DNA of 45,447 nt from Bacteroidales bacterium (GCA_017530365.1 JAFXMK010000038.1:1-45447); one strand, 5' to 3'. Numbered from the stretch's first letter, positions 1 to 8,926 are shown. A program made the numbers and translations. Notes: generated by a model from the sequence alone, not told the origin.

Positions 1-1280
1 CGATGGCCTTGATGGCACGGATGAAACCGACACCGCCGCCAGGGATGATACCCTCTTCGATGGCAGCGCGGGTGGCGTTCAAAGCGTCCTCGACGCGGTC
101 TTTCTTCTCCTTCATCTCGACCTCGGAAGCGGCACCCACATAGATGACAGCCACGCCACCGGCCAACTTGGCAAGACGCTCTTGCAGCTTCTCGCGATCG
201 TAGTCGCTCGTGGTGGTCTTGATTTGGGCCTTGATCTGGGCGGTGCGGGCCTCGATGTCCTTCTTGGCACCGTGGCCATTCACGATGGTGGTGTTGTCCT
301 TGTTGATGCTGACCTTGTCGGCCTGACCCAGCATCTGCAGGGTGGCATCCTCAAGTTTGTAGCCCTTCTCTTCGCTGATGACGGTACCACCGGTCAGGAT
401 GGCGATGTCTTCCAGCATCTCTTTACGACGGTCACCGAAGCCAGGAGCCTTGACGGCAGCAACTTTCAGCGAGCCACGCAGACGGTTGACGACCAAGGTA
501 GCCAAAGCTTCACCGTCGATGTCCTCGGCAATGATGATGAGCGGACGGCCGGTTTGTAAGGTCTTCTCGAGCACGGGCAGCAAGTCCTTCATCACAGAGA
601 TCTTCTTGTCGTAGATCAAAATGTAAGGACTCTCATAGACGGCTTCCATTTTCTCGGTGTTGGTCACGAAGTAAGGCGAGATGTAGCCACGGTCGAACTG
701 CATGCCTTCGACGACATCGACGTATGTGTTGATGCCCTTGGCGTCTTCAACGGTGATGACGCCTTCTTGTTTCACCTTGCCCATAGCCTCGGCGATGAGG
801 CCGCCGATGGTGCCGTCGTTGTTGGCAGAGATGGTAGCCACTTGCTTGATCTTCTCGTTGTCGCCATCAACCTTCACCGACATTTTCTTCAGCGAAGCGA
901 CCACAGCGGCAACAGCCTTGTCGATACCGCGCTTCAGGTCGAGCGGGTTGGCACCGGCGGTGACGTTCTTCAGACCTGTGGCAACGATGCTTTGAGCCAG
1001 CACGGTGGCGGTGGTGGTACCATCACCGGCGAGGTCGTTGGTCTTGGAAGCGACTTCCTTCACCAACTGGGCACCCATGTTCTCGACGGGGTCGATGAGT
1101 TCGATTTCCTTGGCGACCGTCACACCGTCCTTGGTGATTTGGGGAGCGCCATACGACTTCTCGATGACCACGTTACGACCTTTGGGGCCGAGGGTCACCT
1201 TCACTGCGTTTGACAATGCATCGACGCCTTTCTTCAGGCCGTCGCGCGATTCAATATTGAAAAGAATATCTTTTGCCATG
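1..1280 (-). CDS. groL: Chaperonin GroEL, C-terminus cut by window edge
   Basis: 60-kDa chaperonin subunit that forms the double-ring ATP-dependent folding chamber in the cytoplasm. About 426 of roughly 545 residues are present. The start is the ATG at 1278-1280, giving [18 protein letters not shown]. The nucleotide-binding motif [12 protein letters not shown] and the conserved [10 protein letters not shown] are intact, and the reading frame is open to base 1, where it reads [18 protein letters not shown]. The gene follows groES on the same strand with a gap of about 117 bp that holds a short-period repeat array, so the two form the usual groES-groEL operon. No frameshift is visible. Identity is near certain; only the C-terminal part is missing. 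Confidence 0.97.
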
Positions 1281-1329
1281 ATATTTCGTTGTTTAATTGT
1301 TGACTGTTGAAGTGTTTATTTGTTGTTTT

Positions 1330-1395
1330 GACACGGGACTGCGGGACACGGGACGCGGGACTGTCTCGCGTCTAAAGGTCTCGTGTCTCGCGTCT
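1330..1395. repeat. Inverted pair of short-period arrays between groES and groEL
   Basis: The left arm (1330-1362) is built of near-heptamers such as acgggac and gcgggac. The right arm (1364-1395) is built of the roughly complementary units ctcgcgt and ctcgtgt. Read as RNA the arms can fold, allowing G-U pairs, into a long hairpin between the two cistrons. The array starts a few bases after the groES stop codon. It belongs to the same class of boundary-hugging arrays found at 4724, 26828, 34174 and 35162. Confidence 0.8.
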
Positions 1396-1397
1396 AT

Positions 1398-1676
1398 TTA
1401 GATAATTGCGATCACATCAGATTCACGCATGATCATATAATCTTTGCCGTCGAGGTGGAACTCGGTGCCGGCGTATTTGCCATAGATGACATTGTCACCG
1501 ACCTTGAGGGTCATGGCGTTGTCCTTGGTGCCAGGACCAACGGCGACTACTTTGCCTTGTTGGGGTTTTTCTTTGGCGGTGTCGGGGATGATGATACCGC
1601 TAGCGGTTTTCTGTTCGGCTGCGGCGGGCTCGATCACCACACGGTCAGCCAAAGGTTTGATTGCTAATTTTGCCAT
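1398..1676 (-). CDS. groS: Co-chaperonin GroES
   Basis: 10-kDa co-chaperonin, the heptameric lid of the GroEL cage. The protein is 92 residues, normal for the family. It opens with [22 protein letters not shown] and contains a mobile-loop region around [21 protein letters not shown], followed by [11 protein letters not shown] and the C-terminal [15 protein letters not shown]. It is the first gene of the groES-groEL pair and is transcribed leftwards. The 175-bp region in front of it holds a dispersed repeat and the secG terminator. I see no clear CIRCE element or TAnnTTTG box in this stretch, so its control is not resolved. Confidence 0.97.
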   Translation of the reverse strand: MAKLAIKPLADRVVIEPAAAEQKTASGIIIPDTAKEKPQQGKVVAVGPGTKDNAMTLKVGDNVIYGKYAGTEFHLDGKDYMIMRESDVIAII

Positions 1677-1713
1677 TGTTATTGTTGTTTAAATGATTTG
1701 ATTTGTCAATAAT

Positions 1714-1755
1714 TGGATTGCTTCGTCATTGCGAGCGAAGCGCGGCAATCCATCG
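1714..1755. repeat. Dispersed palindromic repeat (GTCATTGCGAG type)
   Basis: The sequence has ggattgc and cttcg on the left, then tcattgcgag, then cgaag and gcaatcc on the right, forming an imperfect palindrome. A related copy, reading gtcattgcgagg on the minus strand, lies inside the gene at 31009-32034. The same type of repeat is common between genes in Bacteroidota. It sits upstream of groES, beyond the leader. Confidence 0.7.
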
Positions 1756-1784
1756 TCAGAATTCATGCCAAAATGAAAAAACAA

Positions 1785-1821
1785 AAAAAATGTCAGAATA
1801 TATGACATTCTGACATTTTTT
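1785..1821 (-). terminator. Rho-independent terminator after secG
   Basis: Perfect stem of aaaaaatgtcagaat against attctgacattttt with a 7-base loop. On the minus strand the stem is followed by a run of T broken by one G. It lies 32 bp past the secG stop and closes that operon. T-runs flank the stem on both strands, so it may work in both directions. Confidence 0.85.
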
Positions 1822-1852
1822 ACAGTTGTTTCGCTGTTTGGATCTATGCGTC

Positions 1853-2182
1853 TTATTCGGCTGGCATTTCTGCGGCTGGGGCTTCTGCAGCAGGAGCGAC
1901 AGGAGCGTTCAGCTCAATTTGCTCACGCATCTGTGAGTCTTGGACACTGCCAACGGTGCCAGTCTTGATGGACATGCTTGACATCAAACACAGAACCACC
2001 AGGATAATGGCCATTGTCCATGTGGCTTTTTCCAGAAAATCGGTCGTCTGACGAACACCCATCATCTGGTTTGCACTACCGAAATTAGAGATCAAACCGC
2101 CGCCTTTGGAGTTTTGGACCAAGACGACTAACCCAAGCAAAACACTGACAACCAGGATCAAAATTACTAAAACTGTGTACAT
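1853..2182 (-). CDS. secG: Protein translocase subunit SecG
   Basis: Small inner-membrane partner of SecY and SecE that stimulates preprotein export. The 109-residue protein has the SecG layout: a first membrane helix (about residues 3-24, VLVILILVVSVLLGLVVLVQ), the conserved cytoplasmic loop NSKGGGLISNFGSANQMMGVRQTTDFLEK, a second helix (about 54-72), then an Ala/Pro/Glu-rich tail typical of Bacteroidota SecG. It begins 6 bp after the stop of the 274-residue gene upstream and is followed by a strong terminator, so it is the last gene of the operon. Confidence 0.93.
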   Translation of the reverse strand: MYTVLVILILVVSVLLGLVVLVQNSKGGGLISNFGSANQMMGVRQTTDFLEKATWTMAIILVVLCLMSSMSIKTGTVGSVQDSQMREQIELNAPVAPAAEAPAAEMPAE

Positions 2183-2188
2183 GTCGAT

Positions 2189-3013
2189 TTATTTGTTGTT
2201 TGTTTGACTTTCTTTTATCATTTCAATTTGGGCTGCAAAATAAATACTTTTTTCTGGATTATTCAAGCTTAATTTTTCATATATTGAAATTGCTTTCTCA
2301 AAATAGCCCTGTTTGAAGTATATTTTTGCCAAGGTTTCACTGACGATATCGCCTTTGTCGGTGATACTGTTCTGTGCCACGGAAATGGGATTGTAGAACT
2401 CAGCCTTGGGTTTGGAGATGCTGGGATTTTCCGCGATGAACTTGTCAATCAATTCTTTTCGGCTCAACTTCTTTTTCGGCACTACCGCACCTTCTTCTTT
2501 TTGGTGTTTTTCTTCCTCCATGGCCTTCAACCGGGCGGCGATGATGGCCTTCAGCTCGTCGAGCGACTTGCGCTTCTCGTCCAAGAGGGCCAATTCGGCT
2601 GACAGCTCTTCGTGGCTGCCGCTCAGGTTGATTTCGGGGATGATGAACATCTTCTCAGGGATGACGGCGGGATCCACCTCATTTGCGCCGATTTTCGCGG
2701 AATCGACAAACTTGAAGAAGGAGGTCTCTTCTTGTTCCTGTACGGGTTCCTGTTCGGCCGGTCTTGTCGCCCACCGCTGTCGCGCCAAAAGCGAGAGCAG
2801 TCGGAGGTTGTTGCGGTCGGCGATGATGCAGGCTGCTTTCTTCAGCTGCCCATCATACCGGTCGTCGTCTTCGTTTTGGTAGGCCATGGCCAGCAAGCAC
2901 TGGGTCAGGCTGAAATAAGGATAGCGTCCGGCGAGGGATTCAAGTTCCTTCACCGTGTCGCCTCGCAGCATCTCGGGCTTGTTGAGATAGGTCAGCAGCT
3001 CCTTTGTTTCCAT
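2189..3013 (-). CDS. Conserved helical protein of unknown function, TPR-like C-terminus
   Basis: 274 residues, no signal peptide or membrane segment. The N-terminal part (METKELLTYLNKPEMLRGDTV, then YPYFSLTQCLLAMAYQ) looks alpha-helical. The middle (about residues 120-190) is charged, with a probable coiled coil around ELALLDEKRKSLDELKAIIAARLKAMEEEKHQ. The end (about 230-270, AKIYFKQGYFEKAISIYEKLSLNNPEKSIYFAAQI) reads like one TPR unit. Its place between lptE and secG suggests a link to envelope biogenesis, but this is inference from neighbours only. No catalytic motif is seen. Confidence 0.75.
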   Translation of the reverse strand: METKELLTYLNKPEMLRGDTVKELESLAGRYPYFSLTQCLLAMAYQNEDDDRYDGQLKKAACIIADRNNLRLLSLLARQRWATRPAEQEPVQEQEETSFFKFVDSAKIGANEVDPAVIPEKMFIIPEINLSGSHEELSAELALLDEKRKSLDELKAIIAARLKAMEEEKHQKEEGAVVPKKKLSRKELIDKFIAENPSISKPKAEFYNPISVAQNSITDKGDIVSETLAKIYFKQGYFEKAISIYEKLSLNNPEKSIYFAAQIEMIKESQTNNK

Positions 3014-3016
3014 GGC

Positions 3017-3520
3017 TTACCAGTTTACCAATGCTTTGTTGAACACGTCTTCCACGAGTGCATCGATGATCGTTCCCGTCAGCGATTCCTGCACGGAATT
3101 CAGATCTTGGTCACTCGGATAATCTTCATAGTGTGTGAACCTTGACTCGAAATTCTTGGTCTCGTCAAAAGTGTTGACAAACCGCACGTTGACCGTGATG
3201 GTGAGTCGGTTCAAAGCTGCGGTCTGTCCTGCCGTGATGGCGATAGGCGTGGTCTTGTAGTCGATGATCTCGCCTTCGAAAGCCAGGTCGCCACCAGCTT
3301 CCACCATGTCGAGCGAGGTCTGGTTCATGACGGCGTCGCGCAGGGCGGTGGTGAAGTCGTTGCTCAGGGTGGGGTTGATGAGCTGTGCCTGGTTCGGGAA
3401 ATACTGCACCGATACCGTCTTCGCCTCGGCGGGGATGGAAGCCCCGGAGAAGGAATAGATGCCGCAGCCGTTGCAGACGACAGCGAGCAGCAAAACGATA
3501 TAAAGGCGCAGTCTCTTCAT
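3017..3520 (-). CDS. lptE: LptE-family lipoprotein
   Basis: Probable outer-membrane lipoprotein of the LptE family, the plug of the LptD channel that inserts lipopolysaccharide. The 167-residue protein has a signal sequence ending LAVVCNGC, with Cys19 as the likely lipidated residue, followed by GIYSFSGASIPAEAKTVSVQYFPNQ, the characteristic start of Bacteroidota LptE proteins. The remainder is a small alpha/beta domain. It starts directly after the stop of the sigma-54 activator gene (no gap) and precedes the 274-residue gene by 3 bp, so all are co-transcribed. LptD is not in the window. Family assignment rests on the N-terminal pattern and context. Confidence 0.82.
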   Translation of the reverse strand: MKRLRLYIVLLLAVVCNGCGIYSFSGASIPAEAKTVSVQYFPNQAQLINPTLSNDFTTALRDAVMNQTSLDMVEAGGDLAFEGEIIDYKTTPIAITAGQTAALNRLTITVNVRFVNTFDETKNFESRFTHYEDYPSDQDLNSVQESLTGTIIDALVEDVFNKALVNW

Positions 3521-4717
3521 CTATTTAATCCCGAATTCGTTGATCTTTCTGTATAAGGTACGTTCACTGATACCCAGCTCCTTGGCGGCGTCCTTGCGTT
3601 TCCCGTTGTATTTCTCCAAGGCCCTCTTGATCATCTCAATCTCGTTTTGTTCCAGAGAAAGCGACACGGGCTCATGATGTTCGTGAGCCACTTCCTCGGA
3701 AGGCACAATCTCCATGTAATCGGGCTCGATGGTGACGGGGTCGTCGTGGCTTGCAGGAGCGGGCTCGATATAGCTGGTGTTGATGATGCCTTGGTGTGTC
3801 GTCAGCTCGTTGACGGTGTTGCGAAGCTCTGCGATGTCGTGCTTCATCTCGAACAACACCTTGTATAATAAGTCGCGTTCCGACATGCCGTCGGCGTTTT
3901 CCTCTCTTTGGAATAGCACGGGCAGGGCATTGGAGATCTTATTGGGCAGGTAACGCTCCAGCACGGTATCCGTGATGACGCGCTGTTGCTCGATGATGGA
4001 GATCTGCTCGGTGACATTCTTCAGCTGGCGCACGTTGCCATCCCAACGATAGTCTTCCAATACCTTGACGGCTTCATTGGTCAAGGAGATGGCCGGGATA
4101 TGGCTCTTTTCCGAGAAATCGGAGGCAAACTTGCGGAAGAGCAGGTAGATGTCGCCTTTTCTTTCCCTCAACGCCGGGATGTGGATCGGGATAGTGTTGA
4201 GGCGGTAGTAGAGGTCTTCGCGGAACTTGCCTTTTTGGATGGCCAAGGGCAGATCGACGTTGGTGGCGGCCACCACACGTACGTTGGTCTTCATCACCTT
4301 GGAGCCGCCCACGCGGATGTATTCTCCGTTTTCCAGCACACGCAGGAGGCGGGCTTGGGTCGATAAAGGCAGCTCAGCCACCTCGTCGAGGAAGAGGGTA
4401 CCTTCGTTGGCGATCTCGAAATAGCCTTTTCGCTCGGCGATAGCACCAGTGAAAGAGCCTTTCTCGTGACCGAACAGCTCGGAGTCGATGGTGCCTTCGG
4501 GGATGGCGCCGCAGTTCACGGCAAAATACTGACCGTGCTTCCGGGCGCTGTTTTGGTGGATGATCTTCGGGAAAACGTCTTTACCCGTTCCGCTCTCGCC
4601 AGTGATGAGTACGGTGAGGTCTGTGTTGGCCACCTGTGCCGCGATCTCGATGGCATGGAGCAGCTGCGGGTCGTTCCCGATGATGCCGAAGGTTCTCTTT
4701 ATGCTTTGTACGTCCAT
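3521..4717 (-). CDS. Sigma-54-dependent activator (AAA+ and Fis HTH, no receiver)
   Basis: Bacterial enhancer-binding protein that remodels sigma-54 RNA polymerase using ATP. The 398-residue protein begins directly with the AAA+ domain: Walker A GESGTGKD (about residues 40-47), the sigma-54 contact loop GSFTGA, Walker B GTLFLDEVAEL and the GGSKVMKTNVRVVAATN segment. A linker with helical character follows, then a Fis-type helix-turn-helix at the C-terminus (AAKELGISERTLYRKINEFGIK). There is no N-terminal receiver, PAS or GAF domain, so activity is probably set by level or by a partner. It follows pheT across a repeat array and abuts lptE. Target promoters are not identifiable here. Confidence 0.9.
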   Translation of the reverse strand: MDVQSIKRTFGIIGNDPQLLHAIEIAAQVANTDLTVLITGESGTGKDVFPKIIHQNSARKHGQYFAVNCGAIPEGTIDSELFGHEKGSFTGAIAERKGYFEIANEGTLFLDEVAELPLSTQARLLRVLENGEYIRVGGSKVMKTNVRVVAATNVDLPLAIQKGKFREDLYYRLNTIPIHIPALRERKGDIYLLFRKFASDFSEKSHIPAISLTNEAVKVLEDYRWDGNVRQLKNVTEQISIIEQQRVITDTVLERYLPNKISNALPVLFQREENADGMSERDLLYKVLFEMKHDIAELRNTVNELTTHQGIINTSYIEPAPASHDDPVTIEPDYMEIVPSEEVAHEHHEPVSLSLEQNEIEMIKRALEKYNGKRKDAAKELGISERTLYRKINEFGIK

Positions 4718-4723
4718 GGTTTT

Positions 4724-4814
4724 AGTTGTTCAGTTAATCAGTTGTTCAGTTGTTCAGTTGTTCAGTTGGGAGTTCTGTTGGTCTTAACTGATCAACTGAA
4801 CAACTGAACAACTA
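4724..4814. repeat. Inverted octamer arrays between pheT and the sigma-54 activator
   Basis: The left arm (4724-4767) contains repeated agttgttc units. The right arm (4785-4813) carries the complementary unit aactgaac. A stem of about 20 bp can form around an 18-base loop. The array fills nearly the whole intercistronic gap: it stops 7 bp from the pheT stop codon and starts 7 bp from the ATG of the next gene. The same octamer makes the single-orientation array at 35162-35223. Confidence 0.85.
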
Positions 4815-4819
4815 CCAAC

Positions 4820-7285
4820 TTATCTCAGTACTCCATTAAGCTCTTTCTCCATCGCCTGCTGAATCCTAGCCATAGCCTTCTCTATGGCCTTGTCGGTCAA
4901 GGTGGCGGTGGTGGACATCAGGATGAAACTCATGGCGTACTGTTTCTTGCCTTCCGGAATCTTGTCGCCTTCATAGACGTCGAAGAGGCTCATCTCCTGG
5001 AGGATCTTGTTCTCGGCGGCCATGGCGACTTTCTTCACCTCTTCGAAGGTGATGTTCTTGTCGAAGATCATGGCGAGGTCGCGGCGCACCGACGGGAACT
5101 TTGACAAGGGCTCGAAGTGGACTTCGGGAGCCTTGCCGTAGTTGTCCATCAGGGTGTTCCAGCAAAGGGTCGCATGGAAGACATCCTTCTTGATGTCGAA
5201 CAGCTTCAGTGACTTTTTGTCGAGCTTGCCCAGGGTGGCAATGCGTTTGCCTTCGAGGTAGAGCTCAAGCGAATATTCATAATGTTTCAACGTGCCTTCC
5301 TTGACTTCCAGCTGGTTCTGGTTGACGCGCAGCAGGTGCAGGATGCCCATCACATATTGTTTGAGGTCGAAGAAATCGACAGGTTTGGGCTGGTTGTTCC
5401 AGAGTTCCTGCTGCTTGTTGCCAGTGAGGAATAGGTCGAGGTGGCAGTATTCAGAATAGGGTGCCAGAGGATTTTGGCTGTTGTCGGCTTTGGCGTTGAA
5501 GAAATAGACGTTGCCGAACTCGAAGAACTTCATGTCGTTGACCTTGCGGTTTTGGTTGAAGGCGATGCTCTCGAGACCGCCCCAGAGCAGGGTTTGGCGC
5601 ATCACGTTGAGGTCGCTGCTCAAAGGATTCATGATCTTCACGTTACGCTCTGGATCGAAGTCGACGAAAGCTTCGCTGTAGGCCGACTTGGTAAGCGAGT
5701 TGTTCATGATTTCGTAGAATCCGTTGGCCACGAGCATGTCGGATATCTTCTGCTGCAGCTTGTCAGCATCGGGCTTGTTGATGCGGCTGATGGAGGCGTG
5801 GACACGGCTCGGGATTTCGATGTTGTCGTAGCCATAGATGCGGAGGATCTCCTCGATGACATCGACGGGACGGGTCACATCGACCTTACAAGTGGGCACA
5901 TCGATGACCACATGGGCGTCGTTTTGCTCCACCACCTTGCAGTCGAGGCTCTTCAGGATATTGACGGCTTGAGTCTTGTCGATGACCTTGCCTGCCACCT
6001 TGTTGAGGTAGTCGAATTTCAGATCGACGCGGGCAGGGGTGAAGTCACCGTTTTTCACGTCCTTAATCTCGGAGGAGATGGTGCCCCCTGCCAGTTCTTT
6101 CACCAGCATGGCAGCACGTTTCAGGGCATAGAGGGTGATGTTCGGGTCGGCGCCGCGCTCGTAGCGGAACGAGGCGTCGGTCTGCAAGCCGTGGTACTTG
6201 GCCGTCTTACGGATGCTGGTGGGATTGAAATAGGCGCTTTCAAGGAAGATGTTGGTGGTCTCTTCGGTGACGCCCGACTTGAGTCCTCCGAACACGCCAG
6301 CGATGCACATGGGCTCCTCGGCGTTGCATATCATCAGATTACGGCCGTTGAGCTTGCGCTCCACACCGTCCAACGTGATGAATGGCGTGCCTTCGGGGAG
6401 GCATTTCACGATGACTTTCTTGCCGGTGATTTTATCAGCGTCAAATATGTGCATGGGTTGTCCGACTTCCATCAGCACATAGTTGGAGATATCCACGATG
6501 TTGTTGATGCTGCGGAGTCCGACGGCGGCGAGGCGGTTCTTGAGCCACTCGGGTGAGGGACCCACTTTCACGCCGCTGATGCTCAGGCCTGAGTAGCGAG
6601 GACAGGCGGCGGTGTCTTCCACCACCACTTCGATGTCGTTGCTGTTGTTTTCCACCTTGAAGTCATCCACCGAAGGGAGGATGAGGTGGTATTGAGTGGT
6701 GTTCTCACGCTGGTTGAGGGCCGCCACGAGGTCACGCGCTGAACCAATATGCGAGGTGGCGTCGCTGCGGTTTGCAGTAAGACCGATCTCAATGGTATAG
6801 TCTTCTTCTACCGGGAAATAGTACGAGGCAGGTTTACCCACTTCATAGTTGTCGGGCAGCACCATGATGCCGTCGTGCGACTCGCCTAGCTGTAGCTCGT
6901 CCTCAGCGCAGATCATGCCTTCCGACACCTCGCCGCGGATCTTGCCTTTCTTGATGGTAATGTGCTCTTCGCCAATCCACAGCTCGGTGCCGATGGTGGC
7001 CACGAGCACCTTCTGTCCAGCGGCCACGTTAGGGGCGCCGCACACGATGTGCAGCGGTTCCTCGCCACCGCAATCGACGGTAGTGATGTGCAGGTGGTCG
7101 GAGTTGGGATGATCGACACAGGTAAGCACCTTGCCGACGACAACGCCTTTCAAAGCGCCTTTCACTGACTCGAACGGGGTGAGGTCTTCCACTTCGAGGC
7201 CTGTCGATGTCAGCACCTCACTGACTTTTTCCGCTGGGTAATCGCAGTTGACGTATTGTTTCAACCAGTTATAGGAGATTTTCAT
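4820..7285 (-). CDS. pheT: Phenylalanyl-tRNA synthetase beta subunit
   Basis: Beta chain of the alpha2-beta2 enzyme that charges tRNA-Phe; it holds the editing site and tRNA-binding parts. I place the start at the ATG 7283-7285 (MKISYNWLKQYVNCDYPAEK), which gives 821 residues. A longer reading would start upstream inside the promoter. In order: N-terminal domain and OB-fold tRNA-binding module (about 40-150, VVGKVLTCVDHPNSDHL), B3/B4 editing region (PRYSGL to MHIFDADKI), B5 DNA-binding-like domain, the inactive synthetase core, and the C-terminal FDX-ACB domain (FPSVRRDLAMIFDKNITFEEV). A TAnnTTTG promoter lies 27 bp upstream. pheS is not adjacent. Confidence 0.97.
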   Translation of the reverse strand: MKISYNWLKQYVNCDYPAEKVSEVLTSTGLEVEDLTPFESVKGALKGVVVGKVLTCVDHPNSDHLHITTVDCGGEEPLHIVCGAPNVAAGQKVLVATIGTELWIGEEHITIKKGKIRGEVSEGMICAEDELQLGESHDGIMVLPDNYEVGKPASYYFPVEEDYTIEIGLTANRSDATSHIGSARDLVAALNQRENTTQYHLILPSVDDFKVENNSNDIEVVVEDTAACPRYSGLSISGVKVGPSPEWLKNRLAAVGLRSINNIVDISNYVLMEVGQPMHIFDADKITGKKVIVKCLPEGTPFITLDGVERKLNGRNLMICNAEEPMCIAGVFGGLKSGVTEETTNIFLESAYFNPTSIRKTAKYHGLQTDASFRYERGADPNITLYALKRAAMLVKELAGGTISSEIKDVKNGDFTPARVDLKFDYLNKVAGKVIDKTQAVNILKSLDCKVVEQNDAHVVIDVPTCKVDVTRPVDVIEEILRIYGYDNIEIPSRVHASISRINKPDADKLQQKISDMLVANGFYEIMNNSLTKSAYSEAFVDFDPERNVKIMNPLSSDLNVMRQTLLWGGLESIAFNQNRKVNDMKFFEFGNVYFFNAKADNSQNPLAPYSEYCHLDLFLTGNKQQELWNNQPKPVDFFDLKQYVMGILHLLRVNQNQLEVKEGTLKHYEYSLELYLEGKRIATLGKLDKKSLKLFDIKKDVFHATLCWNTLMDNYGKAPEVHFEPLSKFPSVRRDLAMIFDKNITFEEVKKVAMAAENKILQEMSLFDVYEGDKIPEGKKQYAMSFILMSTTATLTDKAIEKAMARIQQAMEKELNGVLR

Positions 7286-7311
7286 TCTATTTTTATTTTT
7301 AATTTGGGCGG

Positions 7312-7344
7312 CAAATATACGAAAATCTGACAAAATGTCACAAA
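7312..7344 (-). promoter_or_regulatory. Bacteroidota-type promoter of pheT
   Basis: On the minus strand: TTTG (7341-7344), a 21-base spacer, then TATATTTG (7312-7319). This matches the Bacteroides -33/-7 consensus TTTG-N19-21-TAnnTTTG, and transcription would start about 20 bases before the pheT ATG. Confidence 0.8.
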
Positions 7345-7383
7345 AAAAATCCCTACAACACGATTTGTCTTGAATAATTTGCT

Positions 7384-7391
7384 TATATTTG
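7384..7391 (+). promoter_or_regulatory. Promoter -7 box of the T9SS cargo gene
   Basis: TATATTTG fits TAnnTTTG and lies 26 bp before the ATG at 7418. A TTTG at 7364-7367 could be the -33 element, though the 16-base spacer is short. Confidence 0.6.
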
Positions 7392-7417
7392 GAGCATTAA
7401 TTCACTAAAACTCTTGA

Positions 7418-8926
7418 ATGATGAAAAAACCTTTCCTCTTTTTTGCGATGCTCCTATTAGGTGCCGCTGGGCTACTCAGGGCACAAGAAACCGTACTGTT
7501 TTCCGACGATTTCGAGAGCGGCAATCTTAACAACTGGACCTTGATCGATGCCGATGGCGACGGCAACAACTGGTCAAACATCATCTCCACTTATACTAAT
7601 GCATTTGCCCATAGCGGCGATCATGTCGCTGCTTCCATTTCGTGGAATGCCGATGTAACTTACACTCCAGACAACTACATGGTTTCTCCATTGGTTGAAG
7701 GTGCCTTTAAGATAAATTACTTTGTGGTTGTGAATGTGGATTTTCCCGATCATTATGGCATTGCTGTGTCGTCAACGGGGACTGATCCCAGCGACTTCAC
7801 CATGGTCTTCGATGAGACGGTGCTTTACGGAAGCTCCGGAGGCTGGTTTGAAAAGGAAGTGGAACTGCCTGTGGGCACCAAATATGTCGCCTTTCGTCAC
7901 TACAATAGTGATGACAATAATTTCCTGCTGATAGACGATGTTGTCATTACGGAGAAAACTCCAGCTAATGTTATTTCTACGGCCAACTGGTATGCCGTTA
8001 TGAGCGGTATGGGCTTTAGCAATTGTTTCTATAGTTTCGGTTTGCATCAGCTTCTACAGACAGAGGTGGCAAGTGGTGAGATGAATGGCCATGCTGGCTC
8101 ATACGCCAATGGTTACTATTGGGGTGTGCTTTATGGGGCTGGTGGCACACGTAGTCTTTATAAAGCTCCAGTGGATAACAGCAACAAGACCATAGGAGAG
8201 CCCCAAGTGATTGTAGAGGATTTTTCCAATTCTATCCAATGCATGTCGTTCAACCCTGACGATGGTATGATGTACTTTGTTGATATTGTAAGGCCTTTCG
8301 AAAACCAGTTTATTCCTAGACTGGGTCGTTTCAATCTAAGTGACCCTGCCGGCTCCCAAACAATCATCAGCGAGCTGGATTTCAACCCTCAGGGTTTTGC
8401 CATAAACAGGAATGGGGATGCCTATTGTTTGAAAGATGGTGCCGATTTGTATCGTATGAATCTAACGAATGGGTCAACCATGCTGGTGGGATCTACAGGG
8501 TGTAGTGAATCCAACTATCATTGTTTAGCATTCGATTTGGAAACGAACGAGTTGATTTGGGCAATGAATAGGAGTATAATGATGCAGATGATACCTGTTT
8601 CATTTTACATAGTGGATACCGAAACAGGAGCTGCACAACACATAGGTGATATTGACGGTTGTTTCTCAGTGGATTATCTGTTCTCAGTGCCCAATGACGA
8701 GGGTGTCGCCGAGGTTCAAGGGGAAGGCATAGCCCTCTGGCCCAACCCGACCGGTAACACACTCTTTCTGGAGGATGCTGACGACGAAACTGTCAGTGTG
8801 TATGACCTCAACGGTCGCTTGGTGTTGCAAGAGCGCTATAACGGATCGCTCCACGTCGGAAGCCTTGTCCCAGGCATCTATATGGTCGCCGTCAAAGATA
8901 GAAAGATGCGCTTTGTGAAGGAATAA
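7418..8926 (+). CDS. Secreted T9SS cargo protein with cleaved-adhesin-type domain
   Basis: Predicted exported surface protein of 502 residues. A signal peptide (MMKKPFLFFAMLLLGAAGLLRAQ) is followed at about residues 26-175 by a beta-sandwich of the cleaved-adhesin / choice-of-anchor J type (LFSDDFESGNLNNWTLIDADGD, ending FLLIDDVVITEK). A middle beta-rich region (about 190-430) has repeating blade-like stretches such as DDGMMYFVD and NGDAYCLKDGADLYRMN. The C-terminus is a T9SS type A sorting domain (WPNPTGNTLFLEDADDE, VYDLNGRLVLQ, LVPGIYMVAV). It stands alone with its own promoter. Ligand or substrate is unknown; no protease motif is visible. Confidence 0.85.
   Translation: MMKKPFLFFAMLLLGAAGLLRAQETVLFSDDFESGNLNNWTLIDADGDGNNWSNIISTYTNAFAHSGDHVAASISWNADVTYTPDNYMVSPLVEGAFKINYFVVVNVDFPDHYGIAVSSTGTDPSDFTMVFDETVLYGSSGGWFEKEVELPVGTKYVAFRHYNSDDNNFLLIDDVVITEKTPANVISTANWYAVMSGMGFSNCFYSFGLHQLLQTEVASGEMNGHAGSYANGYYWGVLYGAGGTRSLYKAPVDNSNKTIGEPQVIVEDFSNSIQCMSFNPDDGMMYFVDIVRPFENQFIPRLGRFNLSDPAGSQTIISELDFNPQGFAINRNGDAYCLKDGADLYRMNLTNGSTMLVGSTGCSESNYHCLAFDLETNELIWAMNRSIMMQMIPVSFYIVDTETGAAQHIGDIDGCFSVDYLFSVPNDEGVAEVQGEGIALWPNPTGNTLFLEDADDETVSVYDLNGRLVLQERYNGSLHVGSLVPGIYMVAVKDRKMRFVKE

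Noticed and set aside
5441-6556. A 371-codon open frame antisense to pheT
   Set aside because: A shadow of pheT: low-complexity Val/Asp/His-rich translation, no start signals, and pheT is complete on the other strand.
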